From Brasenia schreberi (Eukaryota; Streptophyta; Magnoliopsida; Nymphaeales; Cabombaceae): a stretch of 64,000 nucleotides of DNA. Positions 24,901-50,800 of the stretch are shown one piece after another (position 1 is the first letter of the stretch; the number at the start of each line of letters is the position of its first letter). The notes below the pieces were generated by a model that made no database searches, was not told where the DNA came from, and worked only from the letters and a program-made list of their open reading frames with translations. The DNA lies in NCBI GenBank assembly GCA_036023115.1, contig JAYKKT010000059.1, forward strand, positions 10,502,501 to 10,566,500, given 5' to 3'. Made by a program: the position numbers and the translations under genes.

Positions 24901-25054
24901 TGGGGGTTGGCAGGCGAAATTTAATTGACGAAAATCTTCCGTCGTTGCCGCGTTGTTGCAACTAATAAGGGAGAAGGCATCTCGTTTGCAGGGGGACTAA
25001 GGAGACAGTAGCACACAAAAACACACAAGAGTGAGAGAGAGAGAGGTCTTGGCA
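24900..25054 (+). promoter_or_regulatory. Probable MLO leader region
   Basis: The stretch before the MLO ATG includes a GA microsatellite (about 25031-25044), typical of plant 5' UTRs. The ATG is in the context TTGGCAATGGCA, with A at -1 and G at +4. I cannot place the transcription start or a TATA box with confidence. Confidence 0.4.
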
Positions 25055-37826
<12,772 letters not shown>

Positions 37827-38066
37827 AGTTGGGCCCATGGAAGTTGAATTGAAAATCGCACACCTGCAATCCCACAACAGAGATTTGATCACACATTGGA
37901 GAACCTCAACCCTGCTTATTTTATTCCTATCGCAGGTTACCCATATAGATGTCATTCGTGTGCCATTTTTCAAGTAAAGAATGTAATTTCACATACAGTA
38001 TATTCGATCACAGTTTCATCAGGGAAGCAGTTTTTGGTGGCCTGTTCTTCAGTTAGACACTCTTGT

Positions 38067-38072
38067 AATAAA
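38067..38072 (+). terminator. Candidate MLO polyadenylation signal
   Basis: AATAAA occurs about 240 bp after the MLO stop codon and is followed by a T-rich stretch. It is the first canonical signal after the gene and a plausible 3' end, not proven. Confidence 0.4.
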
Positions 38073-38099
38073 AGTATATTTTTTTGTGGTAATTAAATA

Positions 38100-38770
38100 T
38101 TTTATGCTTGTTTTCCACCATAACGACATGGATATGAAAGTGACAAGTGAACTTGGGCAGGACACCAAGCAAAGGTATCGAGTTTGAGCCCTTGAGAGGA
38201 GAAACCATCTCTGGGAGAGTTTTAACCCCGAAGCAGGCAGACCCGGGTTCGAACCAGTTACCAGCGCTTGTATAAAAAGAAAAAAGAAATGCAGTGAGGC
38301 ACATTCAGACGGTCCTTGTTGTACTCCCATGCATATTGGTTTCAACAATAATTTGTATTAGAAGTTCACATAGATCAATAGCTCACCTGGCTATGGGGTC
38401 AACTCACAAGTTGTACGTTATGAGTCCGATACCTGGGGCATGCATCTGGCTTCTGCCTCCCTTTATACTAACAAAAAGCTAAAAGGGTTCGTATGAGAAG
38501 TGATCTATGCAGTGTTGTTGCAGCAACAAAGCAGTATTTGTTTGTCAGATGAGCTGATAGCAATAGCAATCTGTGTTTAAGAACAAGCTGAGTTCAACCG
38601 ATAGCTTGACGAGGAATTGGTTCAGCTAGTAGAACAATAGCAACACGACCGTTCAGAAAAAGTTTGTTGAGAACTTGATGATCGAAGCAATGATATGCAA
38701 AATGATATTTTGCACGGAACAAATTATGTAAGTATTGTGAGGCCTGTCGATGAACTTTCCTTGAGGCTTA
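38100..38770. other. Intergenic between MLO and the copia element
   Basis: Apart from the SINE copy at 38376-38478, I see no gene. GGGTTCGAACC near 38250 is a tRNA T-arm/B-box-like word inside sequence with no tRNA cloverleaf, so it is probably another short interspersed repeat. Confidence 0.35.
38376..38478 (+). mobile_element. tRNA-like SINE copy (clearest)
   Basis: Reads AATAGCTCACCTGGCTATGG (A-box-like), TCAACTCACAAGTTG, TATGAGTCCGATACCTGGGG (B-box-like) and CATGCATCTGGCTTCTGCCT, with a short A-rich end. The order and spacing match the copies near 21785, 22412, 44030 and 59590. Confidence 0.65.
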
Positions 38771-41700
38771 TTTCGCCCTAATCTATATGAACTAGTGTGC
38801 ATAATTTACACATAAGATCTCGGCACCTAATTAGCACTTCAATAAATATATGTTATGGGTCTATTAAGAGTAATGCTCAACCTTCCCTTTTTATTTACTT
38901 ATGGTACCAAGTACTTTCTATCTAGGGTTGGATATTAATTTAGTAAGTACGCGCAATCACTCTAATGATGTACTTTGCTCATTGAACTCAAAACTTGATG
39001 CTACTTAAGTGGGAGTCGATATTATACTATTGGTGATCTTTTAAGATGTGCGCTTGTGTTTTATCCCTATTATGTTTTTTACGTACCAAATCCCTTGTCA
39101 ATCCTTTCGTCAAAGCATTTGCAAGATTATGCTATGATCTTATATAAATAACGATAATCACTCCATTTGTAATCAAGTCTTTCACATCACTATGTCTAGT
39201 CTAGTCTAATGTGTCTGGACTTTCCATTATACACTTGGCTATATGCCATTGAAAGTGTTGACTCGACCATCACAATGTAATATTATTAGTACCATTGGTT
39301 TTGGCAATATTGGAATCCCATGAAGCAAGTTTGTAAGCCACTTATCTTCCTTGCTTGACACAACAAAAACAACAAATTCTACAAGTAATAATGGAGTTGA
39401 TAATGCAAGTTTGTTTCTTAGATCCCTAAGAAACAACACCCCACCAAGAGTGAAGACCAACCGCTTGTTAAAGCATGGTCTTCTCTATAACTTACCCAAC
39501 TGGCATTCGAGTATCCTTTCAAAGTGAAGAATTACCATTATAGGTGAAACTATAATTGATTGTTCCCTTTAAGTATTTCAATACTCTTCGGACAACATGC
39601 CCAGTGGTCCTTACTTGGATTGTTTGTATACCGACTTAGTCTTCCAATAGCATATGCAATATCTAGTTGTGTACACATCATAATATACATCAAGTATCCA
39701 ATTATTTATGTATAATCATGTTGAGAAACTCGATAACCACTATTTGGTACTAATTTAATGCTTGAATCTAATGTAGGATGACAATCAAAGTGATCAAATT
39801 TCTTTAACAACTTTTCTATGTAATGAGATTAAGATAATCCTATTATTACCATCTCTAGTTATCTTGATTTCTCGGATCACATCTACTACTCCCATATCCT
39901 TCATGTCAAAATAACTAGACAAAAATCTCTTAGTACTTTCTACCTTACTCAAATTAGTACCAAAAATTAGTATGTCATCCACATATAAACAAATCATGAC
40001 ACCTTTTTCATTATGAAATTTACTATACACACACTTTTCGATTCATTTATTTTATATCCATTAACAAGAACAACTTGATCAAATTTTTGTGATGCCATTG
40101 CTTTGGGATTTGCTTTAGCCATACATGGACTTAATTAGTTTACAAACTTTATTTTCTTTACTAGAAACTACAAACCCTTCTGGTTATTTCATATACACCT
40201 CCTTATCTAACTCACCATTTATAAATGTTGTTTTAACATCCATTTGATGAATAACAAATTTATAGATGGAAGCAAGTGCCAAAAACACTTTAATTATAAC
40301 AATTCTTACTATATGAGCATATATGTATCAAAATAGTTAACTCCTTCTTTTTTATGTAAACCCCATAGCAACAAGTCTTGCCTTGAATTTATCAATGGTT
40401 CCATTAACCATTTCATTTTTCTTTTGAAAATCTAATTATAGCCAATGGGCTTGGAACTAGGTGGGAGGTCTACTAATTTTTAAGTTTTTGTTCTCCAATA
40501 TTGAATCTATTTAATCTTGTATAACCTCCTTCCAAAAGTTGTATCTTGAGACTTTATTGCCTCTTCAAATGTCTTTGGATCACTTTTTGTATTATAGCAT
40601 AGTGGTGCATGACTCTCTATGGAGTCTCATGTCTATTCAACTAGGATCATGATGAAATCTGGTCAATCCATATGTTTTTATCTTTCTAATTCTTTTACTT
40701 CTTCTAGGCTCAGAACTTTCTAATATATCTTTATTTGATACATTATTCTCTAGATTATGTTCATTTCCATTAAAGAGAACATTGTCTTTGGGTCTTGGAA
40801 TTGAGTTTAATCTATTTCTTGAAAAATCACATCCTTAAACTCAATTACATATTCAACAAGATATAAGTCATTAGATTCACTTACTACAAATATATATGCT
40901 TTACTATTTTAGCATATCCCAAGAAGATACATTCAATTCTTCTCTCACCTAATTTCTTCCTTTTGGGTTCAAGAACCTTTACTATTGCTTCTACAAACTC
41001 AAATTTTAAAATAGTTGAGATTAGGATTTTTTTTCTTCTAGAGTTCATATGAGATTATTTTATTCCTTTTATTTAGAACTCTATTTAAAATATAACAAAG
41101 TTGTCAATATAGCTTCTATATGATAACCTTTTGATAGACCATAATAAGATAACATGACATTTACCATTTCTTTTAATGCCTTATTTTTCCTTTCAACAAC
41201 ACCATTCTATTGTGGGGAATATAGTGTATTTGTTTGATGTATTATTCTAGTGGACTCAAAATAAATTGGATCATAATATTCTCCTCTCGTATAATCCTTA
41301 TACATTTGATGAAAGTCTAATGTTGAAGTTTAACTTCAGCCTTTAAATCTTAAACTTATCTTTATCTTTTGAATGTATTAAATATATATAACAAGACTTA
41401 GTGCAATCATCTATGAATGTTACAAAAATTTTCTACCGCCTATAGTAGGTGAACCATGCAAATCACATACATTATAATGTATTAAGTCTATCACCTTAGA
41501 ACTTCTTTCTCCTCTTAGAAATGGAAGCCTAGTTATCTTTGTTAGCATGCAAGTTGTACATGTTTTTTAGTTTCTTTTGCTTTTGGAATCAAATCAATTT
41601 CATCATATCATCTAATATTTTGAAATTAACATGTCCTAAATGATTATGGCATAAATCAATAAACTCAACAATGTAAGTAGAAACATCATTATTATTAATA

Positions 41701-42720
41701 ACATTTAATTTGAACATTTTCTCACGAGATATCATTTTCCTATATGCATGCCTCCTCTAGTGAGGATAAACATGTCTCCCTCAAATATAAGCTTAAACCC
41801 ATACTTATTAAGTAGGGGTATAAAATCTAAATTCTTTCTAAGAATAGTATACATCGCTTAGAGTAAGCACTTTTCCGAAGGAAATTCTAGTTCCATAGTT
41901 CATTTGCCCGTAACTTGGACATTGAAGCATTGTCCGTGTATAGAACAACCCTATCTTTTTCTTTAAGTGTCTTTAAGTGATCCTTGTTCTAGCACACATA
42001 ATATGTTACACCCGAGTCAATCCACCATGAATTAACATCTTCAATCATGTTGATCTCAGATATGATAGCAACTAGGTTAACTAGAATCCTTCTCTTTGTT
42101 GTTCTTTTTCAAAAAATGACATTCATTCTTGAAATGTCTAGGCTTTCCACAATAGTAACAACTACCTTTCCTTTTCTTCTTTTTGTTGTCACGTTGTTGT
42201 TCATTGTTGTTACCATCTGCTACTTTCATGAGATTTTTCGTAATCTCGAGGCTTTTTCTTTGGGGATTTGTTGGACTTTTCTTCCCCATTACATAAACTT
42301 TTCATGAGCATATTGTTCTTTAGTATCATCTTATTGACATTACTCTTATTCTAAAAGAATAATTACCCAATTGCTTAAAAGAGATGTCATCCTTTCTATG
42401 TTTAAAACTTCTCTTAAAGTCTTTCTATGAAGGATGAAGTTTTGTCTATAATTGAGGAGACAATAATGGCTTCATCAATATGCATGTTATATTGCTTAAA
42501 ATTGTTCAAAACTCCTTCTATTTCATGCATTTGTTCTATGATAGATCTATCATCAATCATTTTACTTCATCGAATTTGTAGCACAATATACATATACATG
42601 TTCATAAAATCCTGACCTTATGTCTAAATAATCTGATTGCCCATAATGCTTTGTGATATACATATAAATGCTCATATGAAACTTTATAAGTTTGTTTATT
42701 ATAACTTAATTTGGATATGG
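38770..42720 (-). mobile_element. Ty1/copia retrotransposon, decayed, gag to RNase H
   Basis: Right to left on the minus strand: gag (about 42700-42300, IIEQMHEIEGVLNNFKQYNM), an intact zinc knuckle (CYYCGKPRHFKNEC, 42180-42140), a protease site (WWIDSGVT, near 42040-42010), the pre-integrase and integrase region (about 41900-40900), the reverse transcriptase with its YVDDILIFGTN box (39990-39960) and the RNase H region (about 39500-39050, with LTKGL-like KGLTRDLV near 39100). Stops are frequent, so it is inactive. I could not identify LTRs at either edge. Confidence 0.85.
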
Positions 42721-43055
42721 TGTTACTTCGTACTGATTATTCCTTATTCAATACAACCATCACATATTAGCAAAATATAAAATGTAAGGAACCTTGGCTT
42801 GGAAGCAAACCAAACCCAAACTGATGGTTTGGTTTCATTAGGTTCTCTGGGCTGAATGGTTTGGTTCAGCTCCCCAAAAATTGAGGACATATTATATTGT
42901 TAGGCTAAGGGTAGAACTAAACCAAATCGTACCACGAACACCCTAGATGAGCTCTTCATATTTGGTTTATGTTCTAGATTAGTTGAGCACAAACAAACTC
43001 TATAAGCTTTATAAGTAGAACATGAACGCTGCATGTTCAGTTGGGCTTGACTCTC
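42721..43055. other. GGTTTGG-rich repeat
   Basis: 42790-42946 is another AACCAAACC/GGTTTGG-rich block that ends ACGAACACCCTAGA. This is the terminus style of the MITE-like element at 15100. No gene. Confidence 0.45.
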
Positions 43056-43850
43056 TTGTCTAGCTATATATATATAGAGAGAGAGCATGGATATATGCTT
43101 AAACATTTTCAAAAGTCTCAACCGTTTGATCTTGAAAATCAACAATTGAAATTTTTAAATCAAAAAACAACTTCTACAGAGTGCATTTATTGCACCTACA
43201 AAAAATACCAACATACTTTTTTTATTTTGAGATTTGAATTTTAACTATTGATCTCGTCTATTAGACGGTTGAGATTTTAAAACATGTTTAAGCATGGATT
43301 GATGTGTTCATGGACTATGCTCTCTATATATAGAGAGGAGAGAGAATAGTACATGCACACATAATCATGCTAAAATATTCTCAAGAATCTCAATTGTTCG
43401 ATCGACAATGAAAAATCAAATTTCAAAAGTAACAAAGTATATTGATACTTTTGTATGTACTATTTGTTTCTTGACTTAAATATCTCAATCATTGATCTTT
43501 AAGATCTATTCGTGGAGATCTTGAAGAAGACTAGAGCATGGATTAATCTCTCTATATAGAAAAATTAGTACATGTGCACATGGTTAAATTCAAATATCAA
43601 AAGTGAAAGAGTATATTGTACTTGCATCAAGAGCATTAGCTCAATGGGCTTTCTAGCATTATTGCTTCTGGTGGGGAGTTTGATTGCCAATGCATGAATG
43701 TGTGGGTGTGTGTTAAGCTTCGGTCTTATACTTCTTTAACTTAAAGATCTCAAGAGTCGATCTCACCAATCAAATAGCTGATATCTTTAGGTAGATTAGA
43801 GCATAGATGAGTGTGCACATGAACTAATCTCTCTGTATAGCTTGTACCTA
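43056..43850. mobile_element. Cluster of palindromic MITE-like elements
   Basis: 43064-43133 (CTATATATATATAGAGAGAG, then ATGCTTAAACATTTTCAAAA and CTCAACCGT) is matched in reverse at 43262-43336 (ACGGTTGAG, AAACATGTTTAAGCAT, CTCTCTATATATAG), forming arms of about 70 bp around a 130-bp centre. Two diverged relatives follow (about 43340-43565 and 43566-43850), each with a CTCTCTATAT-like edge, a GCACACAT word and a CTCAA...GATC word. No coding capacity. Confidence 0.65.
43625..43700 (+). mobile_element. Possible second tRNA-like SINE type
   Basis: GCATTAGCTCAATGGGCTTT and GGGGAGTTTGATTGCC are A-box-like and B-box-like words with tRNA-like spacing, lying inside the palindromic cluster. The match to the main SINE family is weak. 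Confidence 0.3.
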
Positions 43851-44029
43851 CATATATGTTGTAACCGTGTTAGCCAAACTAACTTGACGGACAAACTATT
43901 ATTAAACAATTAAGTCTTTCACTTATAGGTTATAGCAAAAATCAAAGGTTAACTTAAATTTTGTTGAGAATGTTAAATGTTCTAATGAAGATTGATTGTT
44001 ATTAACTTTGAGAAGGAGCTGCACAGAAA

Positions 44030-44135
44030 GCAACAACTCACTAGTCTTGGAGGTCGACTCACAAGTTGGAAGTCATGGGCAGCACCAGCCTCTGGCTTCG
44101 ACCTCCCCATTGTACCGAAAACAAAAACGTTAAGA
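44030..44135 (+). mobile_element. tRNA-like SINE copy
   Basis: Reads CAACTCACTAGTCTTGGAGG, TCGACTCACAAGTTGGAAGT, CATGGGCAGCACC and CTCTGGCTTCGACCTCCCC, then TGTACCGAAAACAAAAAC. The B-box is damaged, but the flanking words and the A-rich end match the family. Confidence 0.55.
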
Positions 44136-44560
44136 AGGAGCTCTTCCTTTTGTCGTTTAACTTGTTATTTTTGGATCGTGTTTGTGTTGAAAATGGCTCA
44201 AACGAGCTGAACATGGAAGACAAGCTAACCATGTCTTGGACTTGGGCATGTTTAGCAACCCTAAAATTAGGGATGTTCATGGGATAGAGCAGGGCCGGGA
44301 TCAAAGTTTTCCATTCCATCTCTGTTTAAAAACATTATTCTCATTCCTGTCCCTATTCCCATGATAGGAACCAAAACCATCTCCATTTCTGTTACTGTGT
44401 CCTCATAGGTCCTCGCAAGAACTCATCGGGAAAAAGAGAGATGTCCAAAAATAGATTGGACTTCACTTTTATATATGAAATAAAACCTAATTTATGTAAA
44501 ATGTATCTAAATTTAAACATATTATGAAGGATCAACTGTGGAGAATGGCGATAAGTTCAC

Positions 44561-46783
44561 AACAACAACAACTAAGCCTTTTCCCATACTAGATAGGGTC
44601 GGCTACATGGATTTTTTTTTCCATATAGCCCTATCATGTGCCATGTTAGCAGTTAACTCAGAATAAGCTACATCATTCTTTATTGTTTCTTTCCAATACT
44701 TTTGTGGTCGTCCTCTACCTCTTTTAATACTTTCAAAATCTAGTTTTTCATACATTCTTAAAGGTTCTTCTTTTTATCTTCTTTCTATATGTCCAAACCA
44801 TCTTAAACGATATTCTTTCATTTTATCCTCTATTTGTGCCACTCATAATTTGTTTCTAATAACCTCATTATGTATACAATCTTTTCTTGTATAACCACTC
44901 ATCCATTTCAACATCTTCATTTCTGTCACAAACATCTTTTGTACATGTTGATGATTAACTGCCTAACACTCAAACCATAAAACATGGCAGGTCTAATTGT
45001 TGCTTTACCATATTTACCTTTTAACTTTAATGATTTCTTCTTATCATAAAGAATACCTGATGTGCCTCTCCATTTTAACCAACCAGCATTAATTCTATAC
45101 ATAATATCCCCATCAATTCTTCCATCACTCTGAAAAATTTACCCTAGGTATTTAAAACTTTCGTTTGGAGGGATGCAATGTGTGCCAATTTTAATTTCTA
45201 TGTCCTTTGAAGTAAATAAATGATCAAACTTACATTCCATATATTTTGTCTTTGTTGTACTAAGTCGGAAGCCTTTACTTTATAATATTTCTCTCTATAA
45301 TTCCAATTTTCTATTAAGTTTTTCCGTAAACTCCTCCACTAACACAATGTCATATGCAAATAACATACACCAAGGTACTTCATCTTGAATATATTTTATT
45401 AACTCATCAATCACCATTATAAATAAGTATGGACTTAAAGTTGATCCTTAATGTAACCCAATATTAACTTCAAAGAAGTCTGTCATTCCTTCATGAGTCC
45501 TCACACATGTTTTTGCACCATCATATATGTCTCTTATAAGGTTAATGTATGTTAGTGAGATATCTCTTTTTTCCAAAATTCTCCAAAGAACCTCCCTCGG
45601 TACCCTATCATAAGTTTTTTCTAGATCAATAAATATCATGTAAAGGTCTTTCTTTTTTGCTCTAAAATGTTCCATAAGACGTCTCAAAAGGTGAATCGCT
45701 TCAATAGTAGATTTGCCTGGCATGAATCCAAATTGGTTCTCTGTTGTACTCGATGCTAGTCTTAACCTACGTTCGATAATTCTTTCTTATAATTTCATAG
45801 TATGACTCATTAACTTGATAACTCGATAATTCACACAATTTTGAATGTCTCCCTTGTTCTTACATATATGGGTATAAGTGTACTTGCTCTCCATTCCTCG
45901 GGCATCTTTTGGTTTTTTCATATTTCATTAAATAGTCTTGTGAGCCAAGGGATTCCTATTTTTCCTAGTATTTTCCAAACTTCTATAGGAATATTATCTG
46001 GTCCTACCGATTTACCACCCTTCATATGTTTAAGAGCCTCTTTGACTTTGTTCTTTTGAATACGTCGATAGAAATTGTGGTTTATATTCTTTTCTGATTT
46101 GGTTAACTCTCCTAATCTAATACTAAAATTTAAAATCTCCCTAGCCTCCTCATTTATATCCCCAAAACCAAAGTTTCCATGGATACCTTAATATCCTACT
46201 GCCTTTTTACCAACATGTTCATTTAAGTCTCCTCCTAAACAAATCATCTCATTTTGTAGAATTCTTTAAATCACCTTATCTAACTCTTCCCCAAAAGCCA
46301 TCTTTATACTATCTTCCAGTCCTACTTGTTGTGCGTAAGCACAAACTATATTTAAAACCTTTGCTCCTAACACTAATTTCAATATCATAATTCGGTCACC
46401 ATATCATTGTATGTCTACTACACTATCATTTAAATCTTTATTTATGATAATACCAACTCCGTTTTGAGCCTTTTCCTTATCTAAGTACTATAATTTAAAA
46501 CCTATATCCTTAATCTCCTTTGCTTTTTCTCCAACCCACTTTGTCTCTTGTAAATATAGAATATGAATCTTTCTTCGAAGAATAATATCTACTACCTCTA
46601 TTAGCTTATCGGACAATGTTCCGATATTCAAAGAACCAATACGAATCTTATTATCTAGAACTAGCTTCCTTACCCCATGCATTTGTCCATATTCAAAATG
46701 CTGAGACCCTCTCTGTAATTAATTCACTATATCTGGGTGAAAATGTAGTGATGCTTAATTTTCACTGCATTCGGGCTCTACAA
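44561..46783 (-). mobile_element. RTE-clade LINE, copy I (with internal deletion)
   Basis: The 3' end is on the left (CAACAACAACAACTAAGCC, then GGGTCGGCTACATGG). It has the C-terminal segment (44680-45060) and the RT domain (45240-45723; FAYD box; [17 protein letters not shown]). Near 46100-46140 the sequence jumps from the start of the RT-linker region to the end of the endonuclease, so about 1 kb is missing. The endonuclease start (IRIGSLNIGTLSDKL) is near 46660. ATAAGTTCAC at 44551-44560 and 46784-46793 is a 10-bp target-site duplication. Confidence 0.88.
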
Positions 46784-46793
46784 TAAGTTCACG

Positions 46794-47837
46794 AATTCAA
46801 AAAAAGATGACACTTTCCTTTTATTTATTTTTTGTTATAAGGGTTCGTGGGAGAGGAACATGTTGTCCCCATCTTATCTCAATCCTCATCGAGATTTTTC
46901 TTTTTCTCCTCATCTCCATCCTCATTTCTCTCCAAATACATTCCATTCGAGATGGATCCGTGTGAGAAGGAGGTGAACATCCCTACCTAAAACCGCTAAA
47001 ACAAAACCTCAAATCAGCAGAGGTAGTGATCTGTTAATTATCTTGAATTAGCTCGCCTTTCAAGAATTAATAAACAGTTTCCTTCATATGAGGTAAACGC
47101 CCTACTTTTAAAAAAGTGGCAGCAGGATGAAGATCCTCCTTGACCTTTAGCTTCAACAAGTATCAGCTTAAACTAAAACCCCCAAGCTAAAACCAACGTT
47201 CCCCCGGTCCATCCACACGCAGGGGAGCGTAGCACAGGTTCTCTCTCTCTCTCTCTGCTGTGCCTGGTAATCCAACAAGAGTATAGCTTTTCCTCGATCG
47301 TTGTCTTATCTGCCACTAATTGTTATGTTCACCGCGTTTGATGCTTGAGGGGTTTCCCTGAATATGCGGGATCGATGATTTTCTTCCTTTCGTGCTTTTG
47401 GAGGTTTCTCTATCTTGATCTGTTTCGCGATTACCATATGCAATGAAGTTTCTATTGATTGAATGCATGCATTCTTCTCGATTGCCACTTTTGCGACTAG
47501 GGTTTTTGCTTTATTTTTTCCCATCTGTTGTTATTTGGGCATGAGGGGGCGGGTGGTAGGTGGTCTTTCTGGTGTGTTGATGAATTTCTGGATTTGAAAT
47601 TTTGAATGACGCGTTGTGGATTTGAGATTTTGGCTTCGGCTGATGTGTTTTGGGGGTAATGACTGTGGTAGATGATGGTGTATGTTGCCTAGGGTTATGG
47701 AGGTAGCGTTTTGGTTGTAATGGTTATGAATGTGCAGAGAGGAGGTGAAGGAGGAAGAATTGGTGCTGTTGGTCTTGGTAGAGTTGGTCGTGTGGAGGCG
47801 GGTGTGTTGTTTTTGACTGTTTGCTTGGATTCGAAGA
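46794..47837. other. Upstream region and leader of the CNBP-like gene
   Basis: No coding gene. A CT tract at 47239-47257 and the pyrimidine-rich sequence around it fit a plant 5' UTR. An intron in the leader is possible (an acceptor-like TGCAG at about 47736-47740) but not decidable here. Confidence 0.4.
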
Positions 47838-50800
47838 ATGGGTTCAAGGAGCCGAAGCCCGCGATCAAGGAGCCGGAGCCCGCCGAGAGTTCACCGGAGC
47901 CGTGGCAGCTACCGTTACTCGAACAGAGATGCGCCTTACCGGCGGGATTTTCGTGGGAGTTCCAGGTCTCATGTGTTTCCTTTGTCATTTGTTCCCTTAT
48001 GTGTTCAGGAATGATCAAGTCGTGTTTTTGGTGCTGAATGTATGTTTTACCTCAGGCTTGAAAGATCACCGATCAGTTGCATCTGTTTTCACGGCTGTCT
48101 AGGATTCTCTTTCTATGCCACGTATCCGGATATGCTCTTTATATTCCACACCCTGGAGGAGATTTGCAATTGTTGTGGTTTTATGCGTTTAGTGCAGACT
48201 AAGTTAAACGGTTTTATACGCTTGATGAAAGGGTGGTGCTTGTTGCTTGTGAGCCATGTCGACAAACAACTGCTCAAGTCTTAGTTGTCCCAGATTTCGC
48301 ATCTGATTTAGTAACTTTGTGCCTTCTTCTAAGCTTATAAGGACTTTATTGAGGCGCACTTTTTCTTTCTGTACCATATACTTTTATCTGAGTGGTCCAT
48401 TTTGAGTCTCTATAAAGTGTTCTGGTGTGCACCATTTCAAGGCGGAAGGCTAAATGGGTTAATTCAATGTTTCAAATGTCATATTATATCATTCAGTGAG
48501 GTACAATCAAACTTTCCCATTAATCTGTCTGAATTACACTGTATCATTATTGTATTATTATTTTTAAATTATTATTTTTTTTGTTAGTGAAGAAGTAGAG
48601 TATCATAGTTTGGCAAGATATATACGTACCCAAATCCTCTATGGTACAAGGTCTGGTGATAGTCAGAACACTTGTTTAATGAATTCTGTCCTCCGCTGTG
48701 TATCACTTTCTAATATGCAGCTTTTATTAAAATCTAGGTGAAATCATTAAGTTGGTCTATGTGCGTAACTTCATTATGCATTTTTCATTTGCGGTTTTAG
48801 AAAGACCACAAGGGGCATCCGATATGACCACAGGTCAAGGGTTTAATTATTGGTTATAACTTGTAACTTGTAGGGTCTCCTAACCCAGCTTTTCTATCTC
48901 TCAGAAAAGCAAATCAGGGTTTAAAATGGCCCCATGTAGGCCTTTTGTAGATGAAGTGAAGGTTTGTTTTGAATTTGCAACTATTGCATTGATAAATGTT
49001 GGTGCGTAAGCCAAAACATTTAAAATAAACAAACAAAATATATTACTTGTTATTTGGATGGATGTTTATGAATTTTTCTTTTCATTTCTGCTATATGTTG
49101 CTCATTATTTTATTTTCTTAGGAGGATTTCAAGCAAATACATCACGATACATTGGTGAGAAGCATGTTTAATATGAATTCTTGTTTGGTAAAGGATGAAA
49201 CCAAGTTCTTGAAATTGCAGCTAAATATTATATACAAGAAGATCTGAAAAAAGAAAAGAAATTAGTATCAACAAAAACTGTATCCATAGGAGTAAGAACA
49301 TGGTACCAAAAAACAGATGCACAAGAATACTCAAGGATTGGATGTGATCTATCTTATCAGAAGCGCTCAGTGGGTAAGAAGCATTTAGCTCCCTCAAATC
49401 CTAAATAAATTGAAAATATACAAGCACCCCAAACTCTATAGTTGGTTGGAACTGTTGCAAACTTGACCTTCGGCAACCTTTATAACCCAATGGAACTTTT
49501 CACTACCTTCCACCTTTTAAGATCCAAACTATTAAAATGTCTAAGACCGGCTTGGCTGAAGGTCTGGTATCCTTATTCTGACAGTCATTTGTATGGTTAG
49601 ACTGAGTCCTACTGAACCACCTTGTCATATATAAATCATAGTCTGCTTGTCCTCGTCCCTTCCAAGTTTCTCTTTGGTTGTTTTGTGAAAATCACAGTCT
49701 GCTTGTCCTCGCCCCTTCCAAGTTTCTCTTTGGTTGTTCTGTGAATCCTGAAATGTCTGAGGTTCACACTAGGCATGAGAAACACTGGCTCTAGCACTAA
49801 CAATTTTTTCACTTGACATGAAAATGGTGTCTCAAAGCTTCATACTCTTTTATTTTCTTTTTATAAAGTGGACAACTGATATTGTTGAAATAATGGACAA
49901 GTTGTCCTAAATGCAACAACCTATATGTCATAGAACAAACAACAACAACTAAGCCTTTTTCCATACTAGACGGGGTCAGCTATATGGATTCTTTGTTTCC
50001 AGAGATCCCTATCGTGTGCCATGTTAGTAGTTAACTCACAATAAGCTAGATCATTCTTTATTGTTTCTTTCCAACACTTTTGTGGTCGTCTTCTAGCTCT
50101 TTTAATACTTTCCAAATTTAGTTTTTCATACCTTCTTACATGTTCTTCTTTTGATCTTCTTTCTATATGTCCAAACCATCTTAAACGATATTCTCTCATT
50201 TTATCCTCTATTGGTGCCACTCCTAATTTGTTTCTAATAACCTCATTATGTATACGGTCTTTTCTTATATGACCACTCATCCATCTCAACATCTTCATTT
50301 CTGTCACAGACATCTTTTGTACATGTTGATGATTAATTGCCCAACACTCAGAACCATAAAATATGGTAGGCCTAATTGCTGCTCTATAATATTTACCTTT
50401 TAACTTTAATGGTATCTTTTTTATCACAAAGAATACCTCATGCTTCTCTCCATTTTAACCAACCATCATTGATTCTATGCGTAACATCTCCATCAATTCT
50501 TCCATCACTCTAAAAAATTGACTCTAGGTATTTAAAACTTTCCTTTTGGGGGATGCAATGTGTGCCAATTTTAATTTCTATGTCCTCTGAGGTAACCAAA
50601 TAATCAAACTTACATTCCATATATTCTGTCTTTGTTCTACTAAGTCGGAGGCCTTTGCTTTCTAATGTTTCTCTCCATAGTTCCAATTTTCTATTAAGTT
50701 TTTCCGTAAACTCCTCCACTAACACAATGTCATATGCAAATAGCATACACCAAGGTACTTCATCTTGAATATATTTTATTAACTCATCAATCACCATTAT

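Noticed and set aside
38240..38262. tRNA gene suggested by GGGTTCGAACC
   Set aside because: Only the T-arm/B-box-like word is present. No acceptor stem, D-arm or anticodon arm can be laid out around it.
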